Source: a bacterium
Lineage (GTDB): Bacteria > Planctomycetota > UBA1135 > UBA2386
Length of the DNA: 64,000 bases
Direction of reading: 5' to 3'
Assembly (NCBI GenBank): GCA_024743115.1
Contig: JANSXC010000004.1
Location: 62,001-126,000, forward strand
Under the pieces are notes generated by a model that searched no databases, was not told the origin of the DNA, and was given only the letters and a program-made list of their open reading frames with translations. The position numbers were made by a program, and so were the translations under genes. This document shows, one piece after another, positions 42,213-51,789 of the stretch (the first letter of the stretch is position 1; each line of letters begins with the position of its first letter).

Positions 42213-44645
42213 TCAGCGCCCGCTGCCGATCGGCGAACCGGGTGGGGTCGTCAGCGTTCTTGCGCGCCGTTGGTCGCGCGCGGGGTTGGCGAGGAATGCG
42301 TTGATGCGTTGCTTGTGGGGCTCCTTGACGCGCACCGTGAGATCTCGGAGGAAGCGCTCCACGGCGGTTCGGACCAGGGCGCTGGCGCTCGTGTCGTCGG
42401 CAAGGTTCATCAGGCGGTCGAGGAAGCGGATGCGGATCGCCTCGGCGATCGGCGTCTGGCCCCGGATCCGGTTGACGGTCGCCAGCAGCAGGTCGTCGAA
42501 CGTGAGGGCGTCGTCGGCGGGGTTTGCACGATGCATCATCCGCGCCGCCCGCCGCGGCTCCAGCAGCACGTCGAACGTCAGGTCGGCACACACCCGCGCC
42601 AATGCGATCGGATCGAGCGGCTGTCCGGTGCTGCGTGGGAATCTCTCGGCAGTCCCAGGATGGCCCGGTGGTTTCGGCGGGATCAGCGTGAGCATTCGCG
42701 GGTCGAGCGTGAGGAACTTCGGGTCCAACGTGTCGAGCACGAGATCCAGTGCCTCGCGCTGACGGGCGTCCGGGATCGGGCGCATTGCGGTCTGGCCGTC
42801 CCCCTTGATCGCGTGGCGGAAGTCGACCCCGCCGATCACCTTCGCCGCGACCTCGAGTTGGAAGCGATGATGGAGGTAGAGCGGCACGAGCATGTCCTCG
42901 AGCTCCGCGAGTGGGCGACCGCGGCGCAGCGCATCGATACCGAACTTGCGCAGACCGATCGCGCGCACCGCATACTCGGTGCGTAGCTGCGCGAGCGAGT
43001 CGGTACCGTTGTCCCAGAGTCCCGCGAGCGGATGGCCCGTGCTGGCGGCGCGCGCGTCCTGGTCGGTCAGGAACGCGTAGCCCTGCCCCAGGCCGGCCTG
43101 AACGATCTTCTCGAGCTCGGCCGCTTCATCCGCGCCCGGCATGAACTGCGCGTAGCCGTAGGTAATCGCCCACTTGTCGTATTCGCCGATGCCGACGTCG
43201 TAGGCCTGCGAGAAATCGAGCTTGCCGTCGGCGACGCTCACGAGCGGCGCCGGATAGTCCATCACGGATGCGCGGCCGTAGGTGCTCGCCGCGAAGTTGT
43301 GCGACAGCCCGAGCGTATGCCCGACCTCGTGAGCCGCGAGCTGGCGGATGCGTGCGAGAGCGGTTGCCTTCGCCTGCTCGTCGTCGCGGATCAGGTAGGC
43401 CGGGTCTGGCGACGCCATGGCTGCGCAGCCCTCGTTGCCGAACGGCGCATCGAGACCGACGAACTTGCGGTGATCCTGGCGGACGCGCAGCGAACCGAGC
43501 AGCACGTTGCCCTTGATGATCTCGCCGGTGCGCGGGTCGCGGATGCTCGCGCCGTAGGACCAGCCGCGGGTCTGGCGATGCACCCAGTGGATCATGTTGT
43601 AGCGCACGTCCATGGGGTCGGCCTCGGGCGGCAGGATCTCGACGCGGAACGCGTTCTCGAAACCGGCCGCCTCGAACGCCTCGGCCCACCACATCGCCCC
43701 CTCCCGCAGCGCCGACAGCACCGGCTCGGGCGTGCCGGGATCGAGATAGTAGACGAGCGGTTCGACGGGTTCGCTGGTCGCCGCCGTCGGGTCCTTCTTC
43801 TGCAGCCGGTGGCGCGCAATGAAGTGGCGTTGCATCGGCTCACCGAGCGGCGCGGCGTAGTCGACGAACTCGGGGCCGAAGTAGCCGATGCGGGGGTCGA
43901 AGACCCGCGGGCGGTAGTCACCGTCGGGCAGTCGGATGAAGCTGTGGTGCTGCCGCAGCGCGACGGCGCTACCGCTCGCGGCCACGCGTGAGACCTCCCC
44001 GTTCTGTTTGCTACTCGAGAACGTCAGCAGGACCTCGACCTCGGTGTTGTCGGGGAACGCCTTGGTGCGTTCGAGCCAGAGCGTGCTGCGATCCCGATCG
44101 ACGCGGTAGGTCGCCCCGTTCGATGACAGCTTGCGCGTGGTGCCAGTCGCGTCTCGAAGGAAGAACTGCGTGGCGTCGACGACGACCCGGCCAGCAGTCT
44201 CGGCGCGGATCGGCAGCGCGGCGAGCACGGCAGGCGCGAACGACTCCGCGACGGCGAGCCGTTCGCGGGCATTGTCCGACTGCGCCCGGAACTTCGTATT
44301 GCGCGCCATCACGAGCACGTTCTTGCCCGCGCGCCGGAAGGTGATCAGGTGCTGCGGTCCGAGAGAGCCGCGATCGAGCCCGATCGGGTTGCTGCCGAGT
44401 CCGGATGCATGCGCTGTCGCATGGAGCAGTTCCTCGTCGAAGCGTTCGATTGCGAGAAAGATGCGGTCGTTGACGCGATCGACGTAGAGCTCGACGAAGC
44501 CGGGCAGGTGTTTCATGCCCGCGGTGAAGTCGGCGATGTTCGGGCGTTGGGCCTTGTCCGCGGCTTGTGCCAGGGGTGAGCTGGCGAGCAGAGTCCCGAG
44601 GATGGTCGCGATCAGCGCAATGGCGAACGGGCGGTGGGAGCGCAT
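42213..44645 (-). CDS. Secreted zinc metalloprotease (DUF4953/DUF5117-type)
   Basis: 810 residues with a signal peptide (ALIATILGTLLASSPLAQA). The zinc site is H439-EVGH443-TLGLSH449, the extended HExxHxxGxxH of metzincins, with N following. Upstream lies the beta-rich region of DUF5117/5118 (FIRLPDGDYRPRVFDPRIGYFG, FIARHRL). A long helical C-terminal domain (about 560-800) follows the catalytic part. Such proteins are widespread in Bacteroidota and Planctomycetota and are assumed to be periplasmic or secreted proteases; substrates are unknown. It is convergent with the photolyase gene, with 13 bases between. Confidence 0.9.
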   Translation of the reverse strand: MRSHRPFAIALIATILGTLLASSPLAQAADKAQRPNIADFTAGMKHLPGFVELYVDRVNDRIFLAIERFDEELLHATAHASGLGSNPIGLDRGSLGPQHLITFRRAGKNVLVMARNTKFRAQSDNARERLAVAESFAPAVLAALPIRAETAGRVVVDATQFFLRDATGTTRKLSSNGATYRVDRDRSTLWLERTKAFPDNTEVEVLLTFSSSKQNGEVSRVAASGSAVALRQHHSFIRLPDGDYRPRVFDPRIGYFGPEFVDYAAPLGEPMQRHFIARHRLQKKDPTAATSEPVEPLVYYLDPGTPEPVLSALREGAMWWAEAFEAAGFENAFRVEILPPEADPMDVRYNMIHWVHRQTRGWSYGASIRDPRTGEIIKGNVLLGSLRVRQDHRKFVGLDAPFGNEGCAAMASPDPAYLIRDDEQAKATALARIRQLAAHEVGHTLGLSHNFAASTYGRASVMDYPAPLVSVADGKLDFSQAYDVGIGEYDKWAITYGYAQFMPGADEAAELEKIVQAGLGQGYAFLTDQDARAASTGHPLAGLWDNGTDSLAQLRTEYAVRAIGLRKFGIDALRRGRPLAELEDMLVPLYLHHRFQLEVAAKVIGGVDFRHAIKGDGQTAMRPIPDARQREALDLVLDTLDPKFLTLDPRMLTLIPPKPPGHPGTAERFPRSTGQPLDPIALARVCADLTFDVLLEPRRAARMMHRANPADDALTFDDLLLATVNRIRGQTPIAEAIRIRFLDRLMNLADDTSASALVRTAVERFLRDLTVRVKEPHKQRINAFLANPARDQRRARTLTTPPGSPIGSGR

Positions 44646-44684
44646 CCGCGCAGGATACGCGCTTCCTCCGTGAGACGTTCCGAC

Positions 44685-45500
44685 TCAGTCGTGGAGTTGC
44701 CCGAGCGCGCGCAGTTCCCGTTCTTCGGCGGAGTACGCGCCCGCCGTGATCGGCACGAAACGCTCGAGTCCGAAGCTGCAGAGTCCGATGGCGCTCGCGC
44801 CCGAGCAGTCGAGGCGCAGCATCGCGGCGGTGATGCGTTGGTGAAGTGTCGCGTCGAGGTCGGCGCGTGCGACCATGGGTTGCACCGGGAACGGGCCCCA
44901 GGACGCGATGACCCGCAGCCTCTCCGTGATCGCCGGATCCTCCTTGCGCGAGAGCGTGAGCGTCGTGGAGTCGATCGCCGCCGCATCGATCTCGCCTGTG
45001 AGCAACGCCCGCAGCGATTGTACGTGAGAGCCGGTGCAGCGCCGTTCACGAAAGTAGTTCGACGTGCACCCGGTGTTGCGGAGCTGCTGAAGTGCCGCGA
45101 AGTAGCCGGACAGCGAGCAGGTGTCGTTGTAGCCCCACACGCGGTTTTCGAGTTCTTCGAACGATTGTGCCGAATCGTCGCTGCGCACGACGACGTCGGA
45201 GTAGTAGACGGGGCTCTCGCCGTCGTGGCGCTCGTCCTGGAACACCGGCGCGGCGCCGATCAGTTGCACCGTCGGCCTTGGAAGGCTCCGGAGGTAGAGC
45301 AGCGCGGGCGAGCACACGAACCCGATGTCGGCCGCGGCGTCGGCGAACGGGTCGTGGTCACCGCGCATCGGCCCCGACAGCCCGCTCTCGCTCCGGAGCT
45401 CGACCTCGCAGTCGAGCTCGCGGCCAAGGTGTTCCGCGACGAGTTCGAAGAACCGCAGCGGGATGCCGGGTGCGAGGTAGGTGATGGCGCGAAGTCGAAT
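44685..45500 (-). CDS. PhnD-like substrate-binding protein without signal peptide, non-AUG start
   Basis: About 271 residues. The protein-like part begins at IRLRAITYLAPGIPLRFFELVAEHLG; the frame upstream is shadow-like. There is no ATG, GTG or TTG at the expected place. A CAGGAG ribosome-binding site lies before ATC-ATT, and ATT 45500 has the best spacing (ATC 45503 or CTG 45515 are alternatives). The periplasmic-binding-protein fold of the PhnD/SsuA/transferrin group is seen in DIGFVCSPALLYLRSL, YYSDVVVRSDDS, WGYNDTCSLSGYFAALQQL and LLTGEIDAAAIDSTTL. Lack of export signal suggests a cytoplasmic sensor or enzyme role. No ABC transporter genes are adjacent. Confidence 0.7.
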   Translation of the reverse strand: MRLRAITYLAPGIPLRFFELVAEHLGRELDCEVELRSESGLSGPMRGDHDPFADAAADIGFVCSPALLYLRSLPRPTVQLIGAAPVFQDERHDGESPVYYSDVVVRSDDSAQSFEELENRVWGYNDTCSLSGYFAALQQLRNTGCTSNYFRERRCTGSHVQSLRALLTGEIDAAAIDSTTLTLSRKEDPAITERLRVIASWGPFPVQPMVARADLDATLHQRITAAMLRLDCSGASAIGLCSFGLERFVPITAGAYSAEERELRALGQLHD

Positions 45501-45628
45501 GATGGTCTCCTGCAGTCGTCGTCGAGGCGGCTCGATGGAGGAGCGGCAGAGTCTGCGGCACGCAGCGTGAAACTGCCATGGGCAGGACGAGCAGATCGCC
45601 CACGTGCAGGCGAACGAGGTCGGTCGGG

Positions 45629-46318
45629 CTATTTGCGGCGGGCCAGGCGCGCTTGCACCGCGGGGCGCTCGAGCTGTTTCTTGGCGTCGCGGCCGATCCA
45701 TCGCGCAGTGGCGTCATCCGATCGCGCGAGCCGGGACGCAATCCTCACGGCCTGGCGGTGGAGCGCGGTACTGCGTTCGCCAACCCCGCGCAGGGCCCAG
45801 TTGACGGCCTTCTTGACGAAGTTGCGCTCATCCGTGGCGTGGGCTTCGATCAGCGGCAGCAGATCGGAGAACTGGGGATCGTCCGCGGCCTTGTCGTGCG
45901 TGGCGAGTGAAGCGAGCAGCGCGAAGGCTGCGCGCTTCTGGAACTCGCCGCGCCGCTTCGCCCAGATCGTCACCTTGCGGTACGCGTGGGGCGTGCGGTC
46001 GAAGAGGTGGAAGCAGGCGGTGTCACAGAGTGCCCAGCTGTCGAAGTCGCGACACCAATGGTCCATGTGCGAGGGCGTGACGAGCGCCGGATCGGCGACG
46101 AAGATCGCGAGCATGCGCGCTTCGTACTTGCCGGTTGCCCAGAGGTCGTGGGCGAGGTCGTGGTCGCGTCCGATGCGCTTCGCCTCTTTCCGCAGGTCTC
46201 CGACGGACACGCCGAACGCATGCTCGGACGGGATCGCGTAGCGTGCCATGCCGTCACGCACCTTCTTGGTGCCCGTTCGCGCGAGCCATTTGAGAACCGA
46301 TTGCGCCGAAGTCGCCAT
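45629..46318 (-). CDS. AlkD-like DNA alkylation repair protein
   Basis: 229 residues from ATG 46318, much shorter than the open frame, because MATSAQSVLKWLARTGTKKVRDGMARYAIPSEHAFGVSVGDLRK is the family start. Helical HEAT-like repeats follow: LARMLAIFVADPALVTPSHMDHWCRDFDSWALCDTACF, FQKRAAFALLASLA and ERNFVKKAVNWALRGVGE. AlkD-type proteins remove bulky or cationic alkylated bases without flipping them. The gene is divergent from a sulfatase with 32 bases between starts. It sits in a window region carrying three other DNA-repair genes. Confidence 0.9.
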   Translation of the reverse strand: MATSAQSVLKWLARTGTKKVRDGMARYAIPSEHAFGVSVGDLRKEAKRIGRDHDLAHDLWATGKYEARMLAIFVADPALVTPSHMDHWCRDFDSWALCDTACFHLFDRTPHAYRKVTIWAKRRGEFQKRAAFALLASLATHDKAADDPQFSDLLPLIEAHATDERNFVKKAVNWALRGVGERSTALHRQAVRIASRLARSDDATARWIGRDAKKQLERPAVQARLARRK

Positions 46319-46350
46319 GCACGGACCATGTCGCCCGGAACCACGCCGTG

Positions 46351-47847
46351 ATGCAATACTTCGCCCCGATCGTTCTGTTCGTCGCCGCTCTGTTGCCGGG
46401 TCAGGGCGCCGCTCGACCCAACATCGTGCTGGTGCTTGCGGACGATCTCGGTTGGACGGACCTGGCGACAGGCCGCACCAACGAGGGCAACGGTTCGCCC
46501 TATCACGTGACGCCGCATCTCGATGCGCTGGCGGCTGCCGGCACCTGTTTCCCCGAGGCCTACAGCAGCGCCCCGAACTGTGCACCGACGCGCGCGGCGC
46601 TGTGGAGTGGGCAGTGGGCGGCGCGAACCGGGATCTACACGGTTGCGGGTGGCAATCGCGGCAAGGCCCGCTTCCGCAAGCTCGATGCGGCCGAAAACGT
46701 GCGGACGCTTGCGCCCGAGACGGTGACACTCGCGGAGCTGCTGAAGGCCGCCGGCTATTCGACTGCGCACTTCGGCAAGTGGCATCTCGGCAATGCCAAA
46801 GAGGGCGCCGGGCCGCGGCAGCAAGGGTTCGATCATGCCGCGGGCGGTGATCATCGCGGGGGTGTCGGCGGCGGGCGCAATTTTTCGGACGCGGATGGCG
46901 CGTTCCCGTTCCCGGGGCTCGCAGCCAACGGCAAGCCGCGTCAGTTCATGGCGGATCGGCTGACCGACGAGGCGATCGCGTGGCTGAAGGCGGCTACGGG
47001 GCCGATGTTCTGTTGCGTCAGTCACTATTCGGTGCACACGCCGATCGAGGCGCCGAAGTCGGCGATCGATGCGACGGGTGCGCCCGACCCCGATGCGCGT
47101 CATCGACATCGCCGTTATGCCGCGATGGTCGCCAACCTCGATGCCAACGTCGGACGACTCGTCGAGTTCCTGCGCACGACGAAGGACCCGCGCAATCCGG
47201 ATGCATTCCTGCTCGACAACACGCTGATCGTGTTCACCTCGGACAACGGCGGACTCGGTGGCTACGCGCAGGCCGGGATCAAGGGTGGGCAGGAGATCAC
47301 GGATCAGGCCCCGTTACGTTCGGGCAAGGGTTCGCTGCACGAGGGCGGCGTGCGCGTGCCGTTCATCGTGAGGTGGGATGGTCGCGTTGCCGCGGGTGGC
47401 ACGGATCGCACCCCGCTGCAGTCTCTCGATCTGTATCCGACGCTCGCGGCGGTCGCCGGCGCCGATTTGCCGGGTGGGCAGCCGACCGACGGCACGGATC
47501 TATCGAAGCGGTTGACGGCGTCCCCCGTGGAAGCCGCGGACCGTGACCTGTTCTGGCACTTCCCGGGCTACCTGCAGGCCAACAGCAAGCTCGGCACCTG
47601 GCGCACGACTCCCGGCTCGGTGATTCGGCGCGGTCGCTGGAAGGCGATCTTCTGGTACGAGACCCGCGAATGGGCGCTCTACGACCTCGCGAGCGATCTC
47701 AACGAGGCGCATGACCTGGCCGACGACGAGCCCGAACGGCTGCGCCCGCTCGCTGGCGCGCTGCGATCCTGGCTTGCGCGCACGCGGGCGCCGATGCCGC
47801 ACGAGATCGGTGGGGCGGCGGTACCCCTGCCCGCCGTGCCAGAGTAG
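46351..47847 (+). CDS. Secreted sulfatase (formylglycine-dependent)
   Basis: 498 residues from ATG 46351 (GTG 46348 directly before is possible). A signal peptide (IVLFVAALLPGQGAA) leads to RPNIVLVLADDLGW, the metal-binding start of arylsulfatases. The active-site motif is NC77-A-P-T-R81, the CxPxR sequence that maturase enzymes turn into formylglycine. Further family blocks are GKWHLG, HYSVHTPIEAP and FTSDNGGLGG. It would cleave sulfate esters from (marine) polysaccharides after export. The anaerobic or FGE maturase is not in this window. Confidence 0.94.
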   Translation: MQYFAPIVLFVAALLPGQGAARPNIVLVLADDLGWTDLATGRTNEGNGSPYHVTPHLDALAAAGTCFPEAYSSAPNCAPTRAALWSGQWAARTGIYTVAGGNRGKARFRKLDAAENVRTLAPETVTLAELLKAAGYSTAHFGKWHLGNAKEGAGPRQQGFDHAAGGDHRGGVGGGRNFSDADGAFPFPGLAANGKPRQFMADRLTDEAIAWLKAATGPMFCCVSHYSVHTPIEAPKSAIDATGAPDPDARHRHRRYAAMVANLDANVGRLVEFLRTTKDPRNPDAFLLDNTLIVFTSDNGGLGGYAQAGIKGGQEITDQAPLRSGKGSLHEGGVRVPFIVRWDGRVAAGGTDRTPLQSLDLYPTLAAVAGADLPGGQPTDGTDLSKRLTASPVEAADRDLFWHFPGYLQANSKLGTWRTTPGSVIRRGRWKAIFWYETREWALYDLASDLNEAHDLADDEPERLRPLAGALRSWLARTRAPMPHEIGGAAVPLPAVPE

Positions 47848-47899
47848 GCGAACGCATGCCGCTGCATCCCGAGTCACGGACGCGGCGAAGCATTCCGCG

Positions 47900-48718
47900 A
47901 TGCCAGAGGGACCAGAAGTTCGGCTCGAAGCCGACAAGATCGGGCAGGCGATCGCCGGTGAGCTGGCCGAGGACGTGTGGTTCGCATTTCCGGCGCTGCG
48001 ACGCTTCGTACGACGGCTGCGCGGTCGAATGGTGCGCGCCGTGGAGTCGCGCGGCAAAGCCATGCTCGTGCGGTTCGACAACGGCCTCAACGTCTACTCC
48101 CACAACCAGCTCTACGGTCGCTGGTTCGTGAAGCCGCGCGGGCAGCTGCCGCGCACCAATCGGGACCTGCGGTTCGCCGTGCACACGAGCCGGAACTCCG
48201 CGTTGCTCTACAGCGCCTCCGAGATCGATGTCCTGCGCGACGACGCGCTCGGCCAGCACTCGTTCCTCGAGAAGCTCGGGCCGGATGTGTTGGCGCGAGA
48301 AGTCGGCTACGAGGACATCGAGTCCCGGTTGGCCGATCCGCGTTTTGGCCGCCGGTCGCTCGGTGCACTGCTCCTGGATCAGGGGTTCGTCTGCGGACTC
48401 GGCAACTACCTGCGCAGCGAGATACTGTTCGCGGCCCGGCTCGCGCCCGAACTGCGGCCCAAGGATCTTGCCGAGGACCAGCGCCGGGACCTCGCGGCAG
48501 CGATCCGCGACATCACGTGGCGGGCGTATCGGACGCGCGGCGTGACCAACGACCCGGATGACGTGCGCCGTCTACGCGCGGAAGGTGTGGCGCGACGGGA
48601 CTATCGCCACTTCGTGTTCTCGCGGGCCGGCGGCGCGTGTCCCGCGTGCGGGGAAGGCATCGTGAAGTCGACGGTCGCGGGGCGGCGGCTCTATCGTTGC
48701 CCAGCTTGTCAGGGGTGA
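47900..48718 (+). CDS. nei: Endonuclease VIII (Nei), DNA glycosylase/AP lyase
   Basis: 272 residues from ATG 47900, where processing exposes the catalytic Pro2 of MPEGPEVRLEADKIG with Glu3. The Nei-type core is VESRGKAMLVRFDNGLNVYSHNQLYGRW and LLDQGFVCGLGNYLRSEILF (helix-two-turn-helix). The C-terminal zinc finger CPACGEGIVKSTVAGRRLYRCPAC is complete. It removes oxidised pyrimidines from DNA and cuts the strand. It follows the sulfatase by 52 bases and precedes the CRY-DASH gene by 4, so the two repair genes form an operon. Confidence 0.95.
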   Translation: MPEGPEVRLEADKIGQAIAGELAEDVWFAFPALRRFVRRLRGRMVRAVESRGKAMLVRFDNGLNVYSHNQLYGRWFVKPRGQLPRTNRDLRFAVHTSRNSALLYSASEIDVLRDDALGQHSFLEKLGPDVLAREVGYEDIESRLADPRFGRRSLGALLLDQGFVCGLGNYLRSEILFAARLAPELRPKDLAEDQRRDLAAAIRDITWRAYRTRGVTNDPDDVRRLRAEGVARRDYRHFVFSRAGGACPACGEGIVKSTVAGRRLYRCPACQG

Positions 48719-48722
48719 AGCC

Positions 48723-50219
48723 ATGCAGCCGGCGCCACAGCAACCAGGAGATCGTGACGCTGCCGGCCCCGTGGCCGTCTGGCTGCGGCGCGACCTCCGG
48801 ACCGCCGATCATGCACCGCTGCGCGCGGCTGCCGAGCGCGGCCCGGTGTTCTGCATCTACTGCATCGACCCGCGCGAGTTCGGCGCGACGCCGCTCATCG
48901 GGCGACCGCGCACCGGCGCGTGGCGGGCGCGGTTCCTGATCGAAGCGCTCGCGGATCTGCGGCAGGCGTTGCGAGGGCTTGGTGGCGAGTTGCTCGTGCG
49001 GCGCGGACGACCCGAGGACGTGCTGCCGGCGATGGCACGCGAGTTCGAGTGGATGCGGCTCTACTACCATCGCCACGTCGGTACCGAGGAAGCCGAGGTG
49101 GCGGCCGCCGTCGAAGCCGGCATGGAGCGGGCGAACTGTCCGACCGCGCGCTTCGCGCCACAGACGCTCGTCGATGTCGACGCGCTGCCGTTCGCCGCGC
49201 GCGAGCTGCCGGAGGTCTTCACCAGGTTCCGGCTGGCGGCGGAGCGGCAGGGTCCGTTCGCAGAGCCGTTCGCTGCGCCGGCTGCGATCACTGCTCCCGA
49301 TGGCGTCGATCCTGGCGCGCTTCCGAGCCTCGTTGAACTCGGGCTGTCCGAGCCCGAGGTCGATTCGCGTTCCGCGATGACCTTCACCGGCGGCGCGACT
49401 GCGGGCGGCGAGCGCCTCGCGCAATGGATCTGGCGCGGCGAGCATCTCGCGCGCTACAAGGAGACGCGGAACGGTCTGCACGGTGCGGACTATTCGTCCA
49501 GACTGGCGCCGTGGCTCGCGCACGGCTGCCTGTCACCGCGGCTCGTGCAGGCCGAGGTCGCTCGCTTCGAACGCGAACGCGTACGTAACGACTCGACCTA
49601 CTGGTTGACGTTCGAGTTGCTGTGGCGCGACTTCTTCCAGCTCGTTCTGTGCAAGCATGGCGCGCGGCTGTTCTGGCCGTCTGGCCTCCAGGGGATCACG
49701 GTGCCATGGAGTGACGACCTCGCGATGTTCGAGCGCTGGCGCACCGGCACGACCGGTATCCCGCTCATCGACGCGAGCATGCGCGAACTTCTCGCGACGG
49801 GCTTCCTGTCGAATCGGGCGCGGCAGTTCGTCGGCAGCTTCCTGACCAAGAACCTCGGCATCGACTGGCGGTTCGGCGCGGAGTGGTTCGAGTCGCAGCT
49901 CATCGACTACGACGTCGCGGCGAACTGGGGCAACTGGTGCTACGTCGCCGGGGTCGGCAACGACGCGCGCGGCTTTCGCTACTTCAACATCGCGACTCAG
50001 GCGCACAAGTACGATCGCGAGGGCGACCACGTGAAGCGTTGGTGCCCCGAGCTCGAGCTGCTCGGGCGTGACACGGTGCACACGCCGTGGGAGATCCCGG
50101 AGCTCGAGCGGCGGATGTTCCGGATCGACTATCCCGCCCCCATGGTCGACCTCGAGAGCAGCGTGGAGCGCTGGCGCGCGGCCTGGGAGGCGGCTGTCGG
50201 CACGTCCGATCAGCGCTGA
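48723..50219 (+). CDS. CRY-DASH-type cryptochrome/photolyase
   Basis: 498 residues. The N-terminal domain begins VAVWLRRDLRTADHAPL. The FAD domain has DYSSRLAPWLAHGCLSPR, the active-site GTTGIPLIDASMRELLATGFLSNRARQFVGSFL and the tail YDVAANWGNWCYVAGVGNDARGFRYFN, ending with WCPEL; together these match CRY-DASH proteins. They repair cyclobutane dimers, mainly in single-stranded DNA, with blue light. The start lies four bases after nei, so the two are co-transcribed; the 3' end overlaps that of the opposing sulfatase by ten bases. Confidence 0.92.
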   Translation: MQPAPQQPGDRDAAGPVAVWLRRDLRTADHAPLRAAAERGPVFCIYCIDPREFGATPLIGRPRTGAWRARFLIEALADLRQALRGLGGELLVRRGRPEDVLPAMAREFEWMRLYYHRHVGTEEAEVAAAVEAGMERANCPTARFAPQTLVDVDALPFAARELPEVFTRFRLAAERQGPFAEPFAAPAAITAPDGVDPGALPSLVELGLSEPEVDSRSAMTFTGGATAGGERLAQWIWRGEHLARYKETRNGLHGADYSSRLAPWLAHGCLSPRLVQAEVARFERERVRNDSTYWLTFELLWRDFFQLVLCKHGARLFWPSGLQGITVPWSDDLAMFERWRTGTTGIPLIDASMRELLATGFLSNRARQFVGSFLTKNLGIDWRFGAEWFESQLIDYDVAANWGNWCYVAGVGNDARGFRYFNIATQAHKYDREGDHVKRWCPELELLGRDTVHTPWEIPELERRMFRIDYPAPMVDLESSVERWRAAWEAAVGTSDQR

Positions 50220-51676
50220 GCGCGGCGTGCTGGCATTCGCCAGTGGTTGCGCGGGTCGTCGGGCGCCGGCTGCTGCAGCATGTAGCGCTTCTCGTAGAGC
50301 CGTTGGTTGTAGGCCGACCAGCGCGGCGCCGAGACAAAGATCGGATTGCGCTCGCACGTGGCCTCCCACGCGTTGAGGCGCGCGAGCAGGTCCTGCGCGA
50401 TCCCGGGTCGATCGTCCGAGCGATCCAGCTGCTCGCTGACGTCGCTGGCGAGGTCGTAGAGCTGGGCCGGTTCGCTGTTGGGCCGCAGCAGCTTCCAGCG
50501 ACCGACTCGAATCGCCGAACCGCGCAGCGCCATGCGCCAGTAGAGCGCGGCGTGCGGCTGGCCCTGCCGTTCTCCCGTGAAGAACGGCACGAGATCGACA
50601 CTGTCGTAGATCGGTCGCTGATTCCTGCGTCTGCCAGCGCGCGCAACGCGTTCGCCGGGTGGGGGCGGCACGCCGCCCGCGGCGGTGACGAACGTCGCCA
50701 TGAGGTCGAGCGTGCTCACCATCGGGTCGAACACGAGCGGTCGCAGTCGTGCGGGCCAGTGGCAGATCATCGGCACGCGCAGGCCGCCTTCGAGGAATGT
50801 GCCCTTGGTGCCGCGCAGTGGTGCGTTGATCGCGTGGCTGACCTCGACCGAGCCACCGTTGTCGGACAGGAAGACGATGAGTGTGTCGTCGAGTTGCTCC
50901 GTGGCTTCGAGAGTCGCGAGCAGCTTGCCGATGTTCTCGTCGAGACAGTGCTGCATCGCGCAGTAGATGCGGCGGGTCTTGTTCTTGATGTGCGCGAAGC
51001 GTGCGAGGTCTTCGGGCTTGCACTGCATCGGCGAGTGCGGGGTCGTGTAGGACAAGAACAGGAACCACGGGCGATGAGATTCCGCGCGCACGAAGTCGTT
51101 GGCTTCGAGCGTCAGCCAGTCGGTGAGGTACGGCGTGCGGATCCGCGTTGGTTTGTCGTGCCCGCGCAGCAGGCGGTTTTTCGCCACGGTCGGCCAGTAG
51201 TCGTGATGGCCGTCGAGCAGGCCGAAGAACGTCTCGAACCCGCGGGCCTGCGGATGGTGTCCGGCGACCGATCGTCCCTGATGCCACTTGCCGATCAGCC
51301 CGGTGCGGTAGCCCAGATGCTGCAGCCGGTCGGAGATCAGCGGTTCGTCGAGCGGCATCCCGGCGAACTCGGGCACGACGTGATCGGGTCGCGACAGGTT
51401 GTGTTCGAACCCGAAGCGGCTGCCGCTACGGCCCGTGAGCAGGCCGGCGCGCGACGGGGCGCAAACCGGGGCCGAGACGTAGCCGGCCGTGCACCGCACG
51501 CCGCCGTGCGCGAGCCGGTCGATGTTGGGGGTCGCGATCTGGCGTGAGCCGTAGCACGACAGATCGCCGTAGCCCATGTCATCGGCGACGATGAGCAGGA
51601 TGTTGGGGCGGTCCTGTGCCGGGGTGGCGAGGATCGTTGCGAGTGCGGCGACGAGTCGGGCGAGCGGGCGAAACAT
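50210..51676 (-). CDS. Secreted sulfatase (formylglycine-dependent), second copy
   Basis: 488 residues from ATG 51676 with a signal peptide (MFRPLARLVAALATILATPAQ). The start of the enzyme reads DRPNILLIVADDMGYGDLSCYG; the active site is PVC72-A-P-S-R76 (CxPxR), and GKWHQG and FLSDNGGSVEV follow. The C-terminal subdomain has VRVGRWKLLRPNSEPAQLYDLASD. It belongs to a different subgroup from the sulfatase at 46351, so they probably act on different sulfated sugars. It ends within the 3' end of the CRY-DASH gene (10-base tail overlap). Confidence 0.94.
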   Translation of the reverse strand: MFRPLARLVAALATILATPAQDRPNILLIVADDMGYGDLSCYGSRQIATPNIDRLAHGGVRCTAGYVSAPVCAPSRAGLLTGRSGSRFGFEHNLSRPDHVVPEFAGMPLDEPLISDRLQHLGYRTGLIGKWHQGRSVAGHHPQARGFETFFGLLDGHHDYWPTVAKNRLLRGHDKPTRIRTPYLTDWLTLEANDFVRAESHRPWFLFLSYTTPHSPMQCKPEDLARFAHIKNKTRRIYCAMQHCLDENIGKLLATLEATEQLDDTLIVFLSDNGGSVEVSHAINAPLRGTKGTFLEGGLRVPMICHWPARLRPLVFDPMVSTLDLMATFVTAAGGVPPPPGERVARAGRRRNQRPIYDSVDLVPFFTGERQGQPHAALYWRMALRGSAIRVGRWKLLRPNSEPAQLYDLASDVSEQLDRSDDRPGIAQDLLARLNAWEATCERNPIFVSAPRWSAYNQRLYEKRYMLQQPAPDDPRNHWRMPARRAQR

Positions 51677-51789
51677 GGGCGCTGCAATGTAGCGTCGGCA
51701 ACGGAATCGGCCGGCGGCATCCGCGGGCGGGATTTCGACGAAATCCGTGCGTCCGGCGCGCCAGCCGCGGGCATTCCCCCGGTGTAACC

